A model generated the notes under the pieces. It did no database searches and was not told where the DNA came from. It worked only from the letters and a program-made list of their open reading frames with translations. 64,000 nucleotides of DNA. Source: Pseudogulbenkiania subflava DSM 22618 (GTDB lineage: Bacteria > Pseudomonadota > Gammaproteobacteria > Burkholderiales > Chromobacteriaceae). The position numbers and the translations under genes were made by a program. The stretch spans positions 1 through 64,000 of the forward strand of contig NZ_FXAG01000015.1 of assembly GCF_900177275.1 (NCBI RefSeq). The letters run 5' to 3'. This document shows positions 28,922-40,566 of the stretch, piece by piece. The first letter of the stretch is position 1; the number at the start of each line of letters is the position of its first letter.

Positions 28922-29761
28922 TTGTCAGAGCGCCTCTTCGTCCTGCTGCAGCACCTGCTGCCCAAGCTCCTGATCACTCGCCTGTTCGGTTTCGTCGCGC
29001 GCCAGCGCGCTGGCGCCCTGACACAGTGGATGATACGCCGCTTCATTGCCCGCTACGACGTCAACATGGCAGAAGCCGCCGCACGCCAACCCGGCGCCTA
29101 CGCCAGCTTCAACGACTTCTTTACCCGCGCCTTGCAGCCCGGCGTGCGCCCACTGGCGACGACGCGGCTGGTCTGCCCGGTGGATGGCGCCATCAGCCAG
29201 TTCGGCAACATCAAACGCGACCAGATCTTCCAGGCCAAGGGCAAATCCTTCAGCAGCACCGCCCTGCTCGCCGGCGACGCGGCGCAGGCGCGCCAGTTCG
29301 ACGACGGCCTGTTCGCCACCATCTACCTCAGCCCGCGCGACTACCACCGCATCCATATGCCGTGCGACGGCCGCCTGCTGTCGATGAGCTACGTACCGGG
29401 CGAACTGTATTCGGTGAACCCGGCCACGGCACGCGGCGTCGACGCGCTGTTCGCGCGCAACGAGCGCGTGGTGTGCCATTTCGACTCGCCGCATGGCCCG
29501 TTCGCGCTGGTGCTGGTGGGAGCCACCATCGTCGGCAGCATGGCCACGGTGTGGCACGGAGCGATCAACCCGCCACGCAGCGCCGACGTGCGCCACTGGG
29601 ACTACCACGACCAGAACATCACCCTGAAACAGGGCGAGGAGATGGGACGCTTCCTGCTCGGCTCAACCGTGGTGCTGCTGTTCCCGCATGGACCGCTGCA
29701 GTTCAATGCCGACTGGGCGCCCGGCCGCGCGGTGCGCATGGGCGAGGCCATGGCCGACTGA
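28922..29761 (+). CDS. psd: Phosphatidylserine decarboxylase proenzyme (LGST type)
   Basis: 279 residues. FNDFFTRALQPGVRP, VCPVDGAISQFG, SPRDYHRIHMP (catalytic His) and the self-cleavage site FLLGSTVVLLF are all present. Cleavage within LGST creates the pyruvoyl prosthetic group. It converts phosphatidylserine to phosphatidylethanolamine. TTG at 28922 is used as start with GGGAA upstream; no ATG fits the conserved N-terminus. The neighbouring pssA, leuA and ilv genes are on the other strand. Confidence 0.95.
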   Translation: MSERLFVLLQHLLPKLLITRLFGFVARQRAGALTQWMIRRFIARYDVNMAEAAARQPGAYASFNDFFTRALQPGVRPLATTRLVCPVDGAISQFGNIKRDQIFQAKGKSFSSTALLAGDAAQARQFDDGLFATIYLSPRDYHRIHMPCDGRLLSMSYVPGELYSVNPATARGVDALFARNERVVCHFDSPHGPFALVLVGATIVGSMATVWHGAINPPRSADVRHWDYHDQNITLKQGEEMGRFLLGSTVVLLFPHGPLQFNADWAPGRAVRMGEAMAD

Positions 29762-29990
29762 GTGCCGGCGAGCCAACCGCCAGACAACACACCCAGACCA
29801 GGCTGCGCCGGCCCCGCCGGTGCAGTGGGTGCCTAGCCCACCCCACCCGCCACGCTCAAGGCGGGCATGCCAACCAGGCCACGCGCCGCATCTCACCCAG
29901 CCCCCTCTCATCGCCCACCACGTCCGGCACTGCCCCGCCGAGTGCGCCCGTACTGGAAGTATCCGCAGGCGGACGCGGCTTCCGGGCAAG

Positions 29991-30016
29991 AAAAAAGGCC
30001 GGGGAAACCCCGGCCT
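29991..30016 (-). terminator. Terminator after ilvC
   Basis: AGGCCGGGG-aaa-CCCCGGCCT, a 9-bp stem, with a run of six T in minus orientation. It lies 23 bp beyond the ilvC stop. The remainder of the 277-bp gap between psd and ilvC shows nothing recognisable. Confidence 0.88.
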
Positions 30017-30038
30017 CACTAGCCAAACTGCACGTCAA

Positions 30039-31602
<1,564 letters not shown>

Positions 31603-31617
31603 TTGTCCGCCCTTCAA

Positions 31618-33378
31618 TCAGCACAGGTTGCCGTAGTCGCGTTCGGCACCCGGCTCGTCGGTTTTCCTCATATGTGGCGGCAGGTCCATTTCGTCCAGGC
31701 CCTTGCCATTGCCAATCATCGGGTAGACGTTTTCCGACTGATCGGTACGGAAGTCCAGGAACACCAGGCGCTCCTTCAGCGCCGGGCTGAAGGCTTCGCG
31801 CAGCACCGGCTCGACGTCGGCCGGATTCTCGACCTTGAAGCCGATGTGGCCGTAGGCTTCGGCGATCTTAACGAAATCCGGCAGCGCGTCCATGTACGAC
31901 TCGGAGTAGCGCGTGCCGTAGAACAGCTCCTGCCACTGGCGCACCATGCCCAGGTAGCGGTTGTTCAGGCTGATGACCTTGACCGGGGTGTGGTACTGCT
32001 TGGCGGTGGACAGTTCCTGAATGTTCATCTGGATCGAGCCCTCGCCGGTGATGCAGGCGACGGCCTTGTCCGGGTTGGCGAGCTGGGCGCCAATCGCGGC
32101 AGGCAGGCCGAAGCCCATGGTGCCGAGGCCACCGGAGTTGAGCCACTGCTTGGGCCGGTCGAACTTGTAGTACTGCGCCGCCCACATCTGGTGCTGGCCG
32201 ACGTCGGAGGTGATGATGGCATCGCCGCCGGTGATTTCGTAAAGCTTCTGCACCACGTACTGCGGCTTGATCAGCTCGTCGGAGGGGGCATACAGCAGCG
32301 AATTGGGCGCACGCCATTCCTCGATCTGTTTCCACCACGCCGCCAGGGCGCCGGCATCGGGCTTCTTGCCGCCTTCCCGGAACTGTTCGAGCATGTCGCG
32401 CAGCACGTGCTTGACGTCGCCGACGATGGGCACGTCGACCTTGACGCGCTTGGCGATGGAGGACGGATCGACGTCGATGTGGATGATCTTCTTCGGCTTG
32501 GACAGGAAGTGCGACGGCACGCTGATCACGCGGTCGTCGAAGCGGGCACCCACGGCAAGCAGCACGTCGCAGTTCTGCATTGCCATGTTGGCTTCATAGG
32601 TGCCGTGCATGCCAAGCATGCCGAGGAACTGCGGATCGCTGCCCGGATAGGCGCCCAGGCCCATCAGGGTGTTGGTGCACGGCAGCCCGAGCGAGCGCAC
32701 CAGCTCGGTGACTTCCTGCTCCGCCCCGCCCTGCACCGCGCCGCCGCCGACGTAGACGTAGGGGCGCTTGGCTTCCAGCAGCAGGTTGACGGCCTTGCGG
32801 ATCTGGCCCGGATGGCCGCGCAGCACCGGCACGTAGGAGCGGATGCTGACGCTTTCCGGATAGTGGAACTCGGCCAGCTTCTGCGTCACATCCTTGGGGA
32901 TGTCGACCACCACCGGACCGGGGCGACCGGTCTTGGCGATGTAGAACGCCTTCTTGATGGTTTCCGCCAGCTCGTTGATGTCCTTGACCAGGAAGTTGTG
33001 CTTCACGCACGGCCGGGTGATGCCGACCATGTCGACTTCCTGGAAGGCATCCAGACCGATGGCCGGAGTCGACACCTGGCCAGACAGCACGACCATCGGA
33101 ATCGAGTCCATGTAGGCGGTGGCAATGCCGGTCACGGCATTGGTCGCGCCCGGACCGGAAGTGACCAGTGCCACGCCGACCTTGTCGCTGGAACGCGAGT
33201 AGGCGTCGGCGGCATGCACCGCTGCCTGCTCGTGCCGCACCAGGACATGCTTGAACTGGTTCTGCTTGAAGATGGCATCATAAATTTCTAGTACCGCGCC
33301 GCCGGGGTAGCCGAAAACAAACTCGACTCCTTCTTCCTGCAGGCAGCGGACTACGATCTCCGCGCCCGAAATCTGCAT
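31618..33378 (-). CDS. ilvI: Acetolactate synthase large subunit
   Basis: 586 residues of a ThDP enzyme. Catalytic Glu in VRHEQAAVHAADAYSR, FAD domain in the middle (GARFDDRVI), and the ThDP-Mg motif GEGSIQMNIQELSTAKQY..NN. It forms acetolactate or acetohydroxybutyrate, the first step of branched-chain amino acid synthesis. The start at 33378 (MQISGAEIVV) has AGAGGCAACG upstream; the frame is open further but not conserved. No leader-peptide attenuator was recognised in the 228 bp before it. Confidence 0.97.
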   Translation of the reverse strand: MQISGAEIVVRCLQEEGVEFVFGYPGGAVLEIYDAIFKQNQFKHVLVRHEQAAVHAADAYSRSSDKVGVALVTSGPGATNAVTGIATAYMDSIPMVVLSGQVSTPAIGLDAFQEVDMVGITRPCVKHNFLVKDINELAETIKKAFYIAKTGRPGPVVVDIPKDVTQKLAEFHYPESVSIRSYVPVLRGHPGQIRKAVNLLLEAKRPYVYVGGGAVQGGAEQEVTELVRSLGLPCTNTLMGLGAYPGSDPQFLGMLGMHGTYEANMAMQNCDVLLAVGARFDDRVISVPSHFLSKPKKIIHIDVDPSSIAKRVKVDVPIVGDVKHVLRDMLEQFREGGKKPDAGALAAWWKQIEEWRAPNSLLYAPSDELIKPQYVVQKLYEITGGDAIITSDVGQHQMWAAQYYKFDRPKQWLNSGGLGTMGFGLPAAIGAQLANPDKAVACITGEGSIQMNIQELSTAKQYHTPVKVISLNNRYLGMVRQWQELFYGTRYSESYMDALPDFVKIAEAYGHIGFKVENPADVEPVLREAFSPALKERLVFLDFRTDQSENVYPMIGNGKGLDEMDLPPHMRKTDEPGAERDYGNLC

Positions 33379-33606
33379 CGTTGCCTCTTTTATGTGGTGG
33401 TTTTGTCCCGTTATAGCCTCTGACCTTAGCCTATCTTGGAAAGACCGGTCAAGGGCTTTTGTGCACATGCAAAATCCACGCAAATCCAATGGTTAAGGCG
33501 CCCCCCGGGGCGGTATCCGCCGCCATCGGGCTCTGCTACCATTGCGTTCTGACAGCGTGCGGAAGAGCGCGCGCCCTCGCCCCGACCAACCGTTCCCGTT
33601 TCCGGC

Positions 33607-34122
33607 ATGACATCTTCCCTGACCACTCCCGGCTTGACCCGTCGCCTGTGCTGCCTGCTGTACGAACTGTTGCTGATGCTGGCGGTGCTGCTGCTCGCCT
33701 CGGCCCTGTTCACCCCGCTCAAGGCCTGGCTCGGCGCCTCGTTCTGGCTCGAGCAGCTGTTCCGCCTGTTTCTGGCGGCGGTGCTGTTCGGTTATTTCGG
33801 TCTGTCGTGGGTACGGCGCGGCCAGACCGTAGCGATGAAGACCTGGCGCATCAAGCTGGTGGGGCGCGACGGCGGAACCGTGGGCTGGCCACAGGCGCTG
33901 GGGCGCTACCTGGTGGCGCTGGCACTGTTCGTCGGCCTGCCGCTATTGAGCTACCTAGGCTGGGAGCGCGCCGTTGGCCACACGCCCGAGGCGCGCTGGC
34001 TGCCGCTGCTGTGGTGGCTGATTCCGTTCCTGGCGGCGTTCCACGACAAGGAGCGCCAATTCCTGCACGACCAGCTGGCCGGCACGCGCCAGATTCTGCT
34101 GCCGCCGCGCCAGAAGGCGTAA
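33607..34122 (+). CDS. RDD family membrane protein
   Basis: 171 residues with three to four hydrophobic helices, an N-terminal GLTRRLCCLLYELLLMLAVL and a C-terminal FHDKERQFLHDQLAGT.I, which are the conserved Arg/Asp positions of the RDD domain. Function unknown; some RDD proteins are Na+/H+ antiporters. Convergent with guaD. Confidence 0.88.
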   Translation: MTSSLTTPGLTRRLCCLLYELLLMLAVLLLASALFTPLKAWLGASFWLEQLFRLFLAAVLFGYFGLSWVRRGQTVAMKTWRIKLVGRDGGTVGWPQALGRYLVALALFVGLPLLSYLGWERAVGHTPEARWLPLLWWLIPFLAAFHDKERQFLHDQLAGTRQILLPPRQKA

Positions 34123-34182
34123 CACCGGGCAAGAACGGCACCCCGGCGCAGGGCGTAGGGTGCCGGCGCCGCCAAGACAAAG

Positions 34183-34220
34183 CGCTTCGGCCAACCTTCA
34201 AAGGTTGGCCGAAGCGTTTT
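34183..34220. terminator. Bidirectional terminator hairpin from two inverted uptake-like 12-mers
   Basis: CGCTTCGGCCAACCTT (34183-34198) pairs perfectly with AAGGTTGGCCGAAGCG (34201-34216), followed by TTTT. It sits between the convergent RDD gene and guaD, so it can serve both. Both arms contain the exact recurring 12-mer. Confidence 0.88.
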
Positions 34221-34227
34221 CGTTTTC

Positions 34228-35541
34228 TCACTCCGCCGAGCCGGCCGCGGGCTGCAGCCGGCCCGCCACGTAGGCGGCGGCGATGGCACGGTCGTCCCCC
34301 AGGATCATCTGCACGAACAGCGCCTCCTCGATGTCCCGGACGTAGCGCATGCGAAAGTCGATCAACGGGGTGGAACGCAGGTTGAGCACCACCAGGTCGG
34401 CCTCCAGCCCGACCTCGATCGACCCCACCTTGTCCGCGATGCCCAGCGCCTCGGCACTGCCGCGCGTGGCGAGGTAGAACGCCTGCGGCGCCGACAGCGC
34501 GACACCATGCGCCTGCGCCGCCTCGTAGGCCGAGCGCATGGTCTGCAGCATCGAGAAGCTGGTGCCGGCGCCCAGGTCGGTGGCCAGCCCGACCCGCACC
34601 GGGCGCGGCACGGCGCGGGCGCGGCGCAGGTCGAAGCTGCCGGAGCCGAGAAAGGCGTTGGAACTGGGGCAGTGCGCCAGGCTGGCGCCGCTGTCGTAGA
34701 GCAGTTGCAATTCCTCGTCTGCCAGGTGCACGCCGTGACCGTACACGGCGCGCGGCCGCAACAGACCGTAGCGCTGGTAGACCGCGGTGTAGTGCGGACA
34801 GTCCGGGTGCAGCGACTTGACCCAGGCGATCTCGCCCGGCGTCTCCGCCAGGTGCGACTGGATCGCCATGTCAGGGTATTCCGCTGCCAGCGCCCCCAGC
34901 GCCTCCAGCTGCGCCACCGACGAGGTCGGCGCGAAGCGCGGGGTGATGACGTACTCGGCGCGGCCGCGGCGGTGCCAGCGTTCGATCAGCGCCTTGGACT
35001 CGGCGTAGGCGCGCTCGGCACTGTCGAGCAGTTCGGCCGGGGCGTACTGGTCCATGCAGACCTTGCCGGCCAGGAGCCGCATCTGGCGCCGGTCGGCCGC
35101 CTCGAACAGGGCGTCGACGGAGTCCGGGTGCACGGTGCAGAACACCGCCGAGCTGGTCACGCCGTGGCGCAGCTGCTCGGCGAGAAACACCTCGGCCACC
35201 GCGGCGGCGTGCGACTTGTCGGCGAACGCCTGCTCGGTGACGAAGGTGTAGTGGTTGAGCCAGTCGATCAGCTGCTCGCCGTAGGCGGCGATCATCTCGG
35301 TCTGCGGGTAGTGCACGTGACAATCGATGAAGCCGGGCAGGATCAGATGGTCCGGATAGTGGGTCACGGCGACGTCGGCGCCGAGCACGGGTAGCAGCGT
35401 CGCCGCCGGCCCGATGGCGGCGATGCTGCCCGCCTCGATCACCACCACGCCGTCCGACTCGTAAACCATGCCGGCCTCGACGCCGGCCAGCAGCGGGTCG
35501 CGGCGGAAGGTGAGCAGCGCCCCCCGAATGGCGGTTTTCAT
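34228..35541 (-). CDS. guaD: Guanine deaminase
   Basis: 437 residues, amidohydrolase fold. Metal ligands are in LPGFIDCHVHYPQTEMI (HxH), QSHLAET, YGHGVHLADEEL and GLATDLGAGTSFSMLQTM (Asp). The GuaD-type PGFIDCHVHYPQ sequence separates it from other deaminases. It converts guanine to xanthine. The ATG at 35541 has AAGGAGC upstream. Confidence 0.95.
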   Translation of the reverse strand: MKTAIRGALLTFRRDPLLAGVEAGMVYESDGVVVIEAGSIAAIGPAATLLPVLGADVAVTHYPDHLILPGFIDCHVHYPQTEMIAAYGEQLIDWLNHYTFVTEQAFADKSHAAAVAEVFLAEQLRHGVTSSAVFCTVHPDSVDALFEAADRRQMRLLAGKVCMDQYAPAELLDSAERAYAESKALIERWHRRGRAEYVITPRFAPTSSVAQLEALGALAAEYPDMAIQSHLAETPGEIAWVKSLHPDCPHYTAVYQRYGLLRPRAVYGHGVHLADEELQLLYDSGASLAHCPSSNAFLGSGSFDLRRARAVPRPVRVGLATDLGAGTSFSMLQTMRSAYEAAQAHGVALSAPQAFYLATRGSAEALGIADKVGSIEVGLEADLVVLNLRSTPLIDFRMRYVRDIEEALFVQMILGDDRAIAAAYVAGRLQPAAGSAE

Positions 35542-35886
35542 GCCGGGCTCCTTAGAACATCGTCCGTGCTTCATCATGGCAGTTCGCGCCGGCAGGCGCC
35601 CATGAAAAGCTACCGAATGGTGATTTGCAGATTGTTGGCAATCCATCTCGAGCGTAGCGAGGCCCCCTTGCAGGGCAAGGGCGGACTGCGTGCCAATCTA
35701 TCGCTGGGCCAATCGAAGATTGGCCCAGCGATAGATTGGCTCAGCGAAGGATTGGGAATAGATGGGCAGGCTGCGGAATGAACTACTGAAATGGAGAGGC
35801 CCGGCTTTGCCGGTTCCTGTAACAACGCATCAAAGCACTATGCAGCAGCCTGAACGCCACCGGGCGGTGGCGTGCGGGAAGACGAC
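35542..35886. repeat. Gap between guaD and transglycosylase gene with a 23-bp perfect palindrome
   Basis: 345 bp without a gene. At 35692-35714 and 35718-35740 lies a perfect 23-bp inverted repeat with loop GAA; its outer arms are GCCAATC/GATTGGC and its inner part is ATCGCTGGGCCAATC. It is preceded by ACTGCGT and followed by TCAGCG, the same boundary sequences that frame the variable hairpin in the family A and B repeats. It is a further version of that module outside an A/B element. The guaD promoter must also lie here but was not recognised. Confidence 0.75.
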
Positions 35887-36630
35887 TCAGTCCTGGGTGG
35901 CGCCCGACTCCAGCCGGGCGGTGCGCAGGGCCGCCGGCGGCTGCCACTGCCAATGGGCGCGCCAGGCGCCCAGCACCAGGTTGGGGTACTCCGGGCGGCC
36001 GAGGCTGCCGTTGTAACGTCCCAGCGCGCGGAACAGGTTGCCGCGCTCCAGGTCGAGGTAGTGGCGCAGGATGGTGCAGCCGTAGCGCAGGTTGGTGGTG
36101 AGTTCGAACAGGTTGTGCTCGCTGTTGCCGATATGGCGCACCCAGAACGGCATCACCTGCATCAGCCCGCGCGCGCCGGCGCCGGAGATGGCGTACTTTT
36201 TGAAGCCGCTCTCGACCTGGATCAGCCCCAGCACCAGCTGCGGGTCGAGGCCGGCGCGGCTGGCCTCGTACTGGATGGCGGTGAGCAGGCGCTGGCGCAT
36301 CCAGGCATCGGGGATGCGTTTTTCCAGGCGGCGCGACATCTCGGCGAGCCAGGCCTGGCCTTCGCGCGCGTCGTCGAACACCAGCCGCGGCGCGTTGGCG
36401 TCGTTCACCGAGCGCCGCATCGCCGAGGCCACGTTGGCCGACAACGCTTCCTCGCGCTGCGCGCCGGCCCAGGCCGGCACCGCTGCGCACAGCGCCAGCG
36501 CCAGGAGAGCGGCCCGTCCCTCGCGCCTCGCCCCTTGTCTCAGCCAGCGTGCGAGCGCACCGAACGGACGACTCGGCGTCGTACGGCGCGGCCGACAAGG
36601 CGAGATGGCGGAACGAGCGGCAGCAGGCAT
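35887..36630 (-). CDS. Lytic transglycosylase (SLT domain)
   Basis: About 247 residues. A basic N-terminus and hydrophobic signal segment (LLALALCAAVPAWAGA) precede an SLT domain: VLGLIQVESGFKKYAISGAG with the catalytic Glu, GLMQVMP, NLRYGCTILRHYLD and ALGRYNGSLG. It cleaves peptidoglycan in the periplasm, leaving anhydroMurNAc ends, which AmpD-type amidases later process (a fused ampD lies nearby). The ATG at 36630 shares one base with the proS stop; a GTG one codon earlier is possible. Confidence 0.9.
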   Translation of the reverse strand: MPAAARSAISPCRPRRTTPSRPFGALARWLRQGARREGRAALLALALCAAVPAWAGAQREEALSANVASAMRRSVNDANAPRLVFDDAREGQAWLAEMSRRLEKRIPDAWMRQRLLTAIQYEASRAGLDPQLVLGLIQVESGFKKYAISGAGARGLMQVMPFWVRHIGNSEHNLFELTTNLRYGCTILRHYLDLERGNLFRALGRYNGSLGRPEYPNLVLGAWRAHWQWQPPAALRTARLESGATQD

Positions 36631-38345
36631 CACTTACCCAGTTTGGCTAGCACATGCTCCAGAATAGCATCGACGGCCATGCCAGTGGCTTCGCTGTCGC
36701 GGCGGTGCTGGTATTCGACCTTGCCTTCCTTGAGGCCGCGGTCGCCGATGGTGACGCGGTGCGGCACGCCGATCAGCTCCCAGTCGGCGAACATCGCGCC
36801 CGGGCGCTCGCCGCGGTCGTCGAGGATGACGTCCACGCCGTTGGCGACGAGATCGCCGTAGAGCTTGTCGGCGGCGGCCTTGACCTCGGCCGAGCGGTCG
36901 TAGCCGACCGGGCACAGCACCACGGTGAACGGTGCGATGGCGTCCGGCCAGATGATGCCCTTGGCGTCGAAGTTCTGCTCGATGGCGGCGCCCAGGATAC
37001 GGGTCACGCCGATGCCGTAACAGCCCATCTCGAAGAACTTGGGCTTGCCGTCTTCATCGAGGAAGGTGGCGTTCATCGCCTCGGAGTACTTGGTGCCGAG
37101 GTAGAACACGTGGCCGACCTCGATGCCGCGCTCGATGGCCAGCACGCCCTTGCCGTCCGGGCTCGGGTCGCCAGCTACCACGTTGCGGATGTCGGCGACG
37201 ATCGGTTCCGGGCAGTCGCGGCCGAAGTTGACGCCGGTGAAGTGCTGGTCGTCCTCGTTGGCGCCGGTGATCATGTCGGCCATCTTGGCCACGGTGCGGT
37301 CGGCGTAGACCTTGCCCGGGAAGTTGACCGGACCGAGCGAACCCGGGTTGGCGCCGAAAGCGGCACGGATGGAGTCCGGGCTGGCGAAGGTGAGCGGGCT
37401 CTTCACACCAGCCAGCTTGCCGGCCTTGACCTCGTTCAGTTCGTGGTCGCCGCGTACCAGCAGCAGCACCGGCTGGCCGTCTTCGCCATCGCCGTCCACC
37501 ACCACCGCCTTGACGGTCTGTTTGATGTCGACCTTGAGGAAGTCCACCAGGTCGGCGATGGTCTTGACCTTCGGCGTGTACACCTTTTCCATGGCGGCGC
37601 CGGGAGCCGGACGCTCGCCGGCCGGGGCCACGGCTTCGGCCAGTTCGATGTTGGCGGCGTAGTCGGAGTCCGGGCAGTAGATGATGGCGTCCTCGCCGGT
37701 GGCGGCGATCACCTGGAATTCGTGCGAGCGGTCGCCGCCGATGGCGCCGGTATCGGCCGCCACGGCGCGGTAGGTCAGGCCGATGCGGTCGAAGATCTTG
37801 CAGTAGGCGGCGTACATATTGTCGTAGCTGACGCCGGCGGCGTCGGCGCTGCGGTCGAAGGAGTAGGCGTCCTTCATGGTGAATTCACGGCCGCGCATCA
37901 CGCCGAAACGCGGACGGCGCTCGTCGCGGAACTTGGTCTGGATCTGGTAGAAGTTCTTCGGCAGCGCGCGGTAGCTCTTCAGTTCGCCGCGGATCAGGTC
38001 GGTGACTACTTCCTCGGAGGTCGGCTGGATCACGAAGTCGCGCTCGTGGCGGTCCTTGAAGCGCAGCATCTCCTCGCCCATGGTGTCCCAGCGCCCGGTT
38101 TCCTGCCACAGCCCGGCCGGCTGCACGATCGGCATGATGACCTCGATGGCGCCGGCGCGATTCATTTCCTCGCGCACGATCGCTTCCACCTTGCGCAGGC
38201 TCTTGAGCCCCATCGGCATCCAGGAGTAGATGCCGGCGGCGGCCTTGCGGATGAAGCCGGCGCGCAGCATCAGTTTCTGGCTGACGATGTCGGCGTCGGC
38301 GGGAGCTTCTTTCAGGGTGGAGATGAAAAACTGCGAGGCGCGCAT
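36630..38345 (-). CDS. proS: Prolyl-tRNA synthetase (bacterial type with editing domain)
   Basis: 571 residues. Class II motifs: [45 protein letters not shown] and [17 protein letters not shown]. The ~180-residue INS editing domain lies between motifs 2 and 3. A C-terminal anticodon-binding domain ends the protein. Complete. Confidence 0.98.
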   Translation of the reverse strand: MRASQFFISTLKEAPADADIVSQKLMLRAGFIRKAAAGIYSWMPMGLKSLRKVEAIVREEMNRAGAIEVIMPIVQPAGLWQETGRWDTMGEEMLRFKDRHERDFVIQPTSEEVVTDLIRGELKSYRALPKNFYQIQTKFRDERRPRFGVMRGREFTMKDAYSFDRSADAAGVSYDNMYAAYCKIFDRIGLTYRAVAADTGAIGGDRSHEFQVIAATGEDAIIYCPDSDYAANIELAEAVAPAGERPAPGAAMEKVYTPKVKTIADLVDFLKVDIKQTVKAVVVDGDGEDGQPVLLLVRGDHELNEVKAGKLAGVKSPLTFASPDSIRAAFGANPGSLGPVNFPGKVYADRTVAKMADMITGANEDDQHFTGVNFGRDCPEPIVADIRNVVAGDPSPDGKGVLAIERGIEVGHVFYLGTKYSEAMNATFLDEDGKPKFFEMGCYGIGVTRILGAAIEQNFDAKGIIWPDAIAPFTVVLCPVGYDRSAEVKAAADKLYGDLVANGVDVILDDRGERPGAMFADWELIGVPHRVTIGDRGLKEGKVEYQHRRDSEATGMAVDAILEHVLAKLGK

Positions 38346-38631
38346 GGCGGGATGTCCTTGGAAATTCCGATAAATGGCATTGATTGTAGCGGTTTGCGCC
38401 GCCCGTGGGGAAGCGGCGCACCGCTCCCGGCCGCCGCCGGCCCTGGCGCCGTTTCCCGGCCTGTGGCAGGCTCCCGACAGAATCCCCGGCCTGCCGGGGC
38501 AATTACCGGCCGGCTCTTTGCACTGTCACGGCACAGGAGTAAGCTTCGCGCTCGTTGACCATCTACCGCACTGCAGCAACCTTCCGCGCAACACGGCTTG
38601 CTGCCATAAAAACGGCAAAAAACAGACCATT

Positions 38632-40497
38632 ATGCAAGCACACAGCAAGCAGGCGCTGGCGGGCATCACGCTCGCCGCACTGGGCGTGGTGTACGGCGAC
38701 ATCGGCACCAGCCCGCTCTATACCCTTAAAGAATGTTTTGCCGGCCACGGCTTGCCGGTCACCCCGGGCAACGTGCTCGGCATCCTGTCGATGATTTTCT
38801 GGTCGCTGCTGTTCGTGGTGACGATCAAGTACGTGCTGTTCATCCTCAAGGCCGACAACCGTGGCGAGGGCGGCATCATGTCGCTGATGGCACTGGCCCG
38901 CCACGCCGCCTCGGGCAAGCGGCGCGGCCTGGTTGTGGTGCTCGGGCTGTTCGGCGCGGCGCTGTTCTACGGCGACGCCATCATCACCCCGGCGATTTCG
39001 GTGCTGTCCGCCGCCGAGGGGCTGGAAGTGATCACCCCGGAACTGGAAGCCTATGTGCTGCCGATGTCGATCGTGGTGCTGCTGGCGCTGTTCCTGATCC
39101 AGCGCTTCGGCACTGCCAGCGTCGGCATGTTGTTCGGACCGGTCATGCTGCTTTGGTTCGGCACGCTGGGCGTGCTCGGCCTGAACCAGATCGTCGCCAC
39201 GCCGCAGGTGCTGGCGGCGCTCAATCCGCTGTACGCCATTGACTTCCTGGTCAAGCACGGCCACGACGCCTTCCTGGCACTGGGCGCGGTAGTGCTGGCA
39301 CTGACCGGGGCCGAGGCGTTGTACGCCGACATGGGGCATTTCGGCAAGAAGCCGATCCGCCTGGCCTGGTTCAACCTAGTGCTGCCGGCGCTGCTGCTCA
39401 ACTACTTCGGCCAAGGCGCCCTGCTGATGACGGACCCATCCGCGATCCGCAATCCGTTCTACCTGTTGGCACCGTCCTGGGCACTGATGCCGCTGATCAT
39501 CCTCGCCACGCTCGCCACCGTGATCGCCTCGCAGGCGGTGATTTCCGGCGCCTACTCGCTGACGCGCCAGGCCATCCAGCTGGGCTACTGCCCGCGCATG
39601 GGTATCCTGCACACCTCGGCCAAGGAGATCGGCCAGATCTATATGCCGTTCGTGAACTGGGGACTGCTGGTCGCGGTGATGGTGGTGGTGCTGGCGTTCA
39701 AGTCGTCCGGCAACCTGGCTGCCGCCTACGGCATCGCGGTGACCGGCACCATGCTGATCACCACGCTGCTGGCCTATATCGTGGCGCGCGCCAATTGGCG
39801 CTGGCCGCAGCCGCTGGCGCTGGCGGTGACCTCGTTCTTCCTGGTGATCGACACCGGCTTCTTCAGCGCCAACGCGCTCAAGCTGTTCTCCGGCGGCTGG
39901 CTTCCGCTGTTGATCGGGCTCGCGGTCTTCACGCTGATGGCGACCTGGAAGCGCGGCCGCGAAATCCTGGTCGAGCGGCTGACCGAACACGCCATCCCGC
40001 TCGACAGCTTCGTCGAGAACATGGAGTCGTTCCCGCCCAGCCGGGTGCAGGGCACGTCGGTATTCCTGACCAGCACGCTGCACGGCGTGCCGCACGCGCT
40101 GTTGCACAACCTGAAGCACAACAAGGTACTGCACGAGCGCATCGTACTGCTGACGATGCACGGCGAAGACGTGCCTTACGTCGCCCCGGCGGAGCGGGTG
40201 CGCATCGCGCGCCTGTCCAATTCGTTCTGGCAGGTGGAGGCATTCTACGGTTTCCAGGAAACGCCGAACGTGCAGGAAATCCTCGATCTGTGCGCGCAGA
40301 AGGGGCTGGAGTTCGAGGTGATGGACACCTCGTTCTTCCTGTCGCGCGAGACGCTGCTGTCCACCGCCCGCCCCGGCATGGCGCGCTGGCGCGAACAGCT
40401 GTTCGTGTGGATGAGCAAGAACGCGCTCAGGGCCACCGACTTCTTCCACATCCCGACCAACCGGGTGGTGGAACTGGGCGCGCAGATCGAGCTGTAA
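38632..40497 (+). CDS. kup: Low-affinity K+ transporter Kup
   Basis: 621 residues. About 12 membrane helices beginning LAALGVVYGDIGTSPLYTLK, with GVLGLNQI and ADMGHFGKKPIRLAW, then a cytoplasmic C-terminal domain ending RVVELGAQIEL. The length matches E. coli Kup. The start at 38632 (MQAHSKQALAGITL) precedes the first helix as usual. No good Shine-Dalgarno is present. The 286 bp before it contain nothing recognisable. Confidence 0.97.
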   Translation: MQAHSKQALAGITLAALGVVYGDIGTSPLYTLKECFAGHGLPVTPGNVLGILSMIFWSLLFVVTIKYVLFILKADNRGEGGIMSLMALARHAASGKRRGLVVVLGLFGAALFYGDAIITPAISVLSAAEGLEVITPELEAYVLPMSIVVLLALFLIQRFGTASVGMLFGPVMLLWFGTLGVLGLNQIVATPQVLAALNPLYAIDFLVKHGHDAFLALGAVVLALTGAEALYADMGHFGKKPIRLAWFNLVLPALLLNYFGQGALLMTDPSAIRNPFYLLAPSWALMPLIILATLATVIASQAVISGAYSLTRQAIQLGYCPRMGILHTSAKEIGQIYMPFVNWGLLVAVMVVVLAFKSSGNLAAAYGIAVTGTMLITTLLAYIVARANWRWPQPLALAVTSFFLVIDTGFFSANALKLFSGGWLPLLIGLAVFTLMATWKRGREILVERLTEHAIPLDSFVENMESFPPSRVQGTSVFLTSTLHGVPHALLHNLKHNKVLHERIVLLTMHGEDVPYVAPAERVRIARLSNSFWQVEAFYGFQETPNVQEILDLCAQKGLEFEVMDTSFFLSRETLLSTARPGMARWREQLFVWMSKNALRATDFFHIPTNRVVELGAQIEL

Positions 40498-40520
40498 CGT
40501 TCCTCCTCCAACACAAAAAA

Positions 40521-40545
40521 ACGGCCGCTCAGCGGCCGTTTTGTC
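40521..40545 (+). terminator. Terminator after kup
   Basis: ACGGCCGCT-c-AGCGGCCGT followed by TTTTG, with an A-run before it; 23 bp beyond the kup stop. Confidence 0.92.
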
Positions 40546-40566
40546 ATTCAGGGGCTGACCGGAAGC

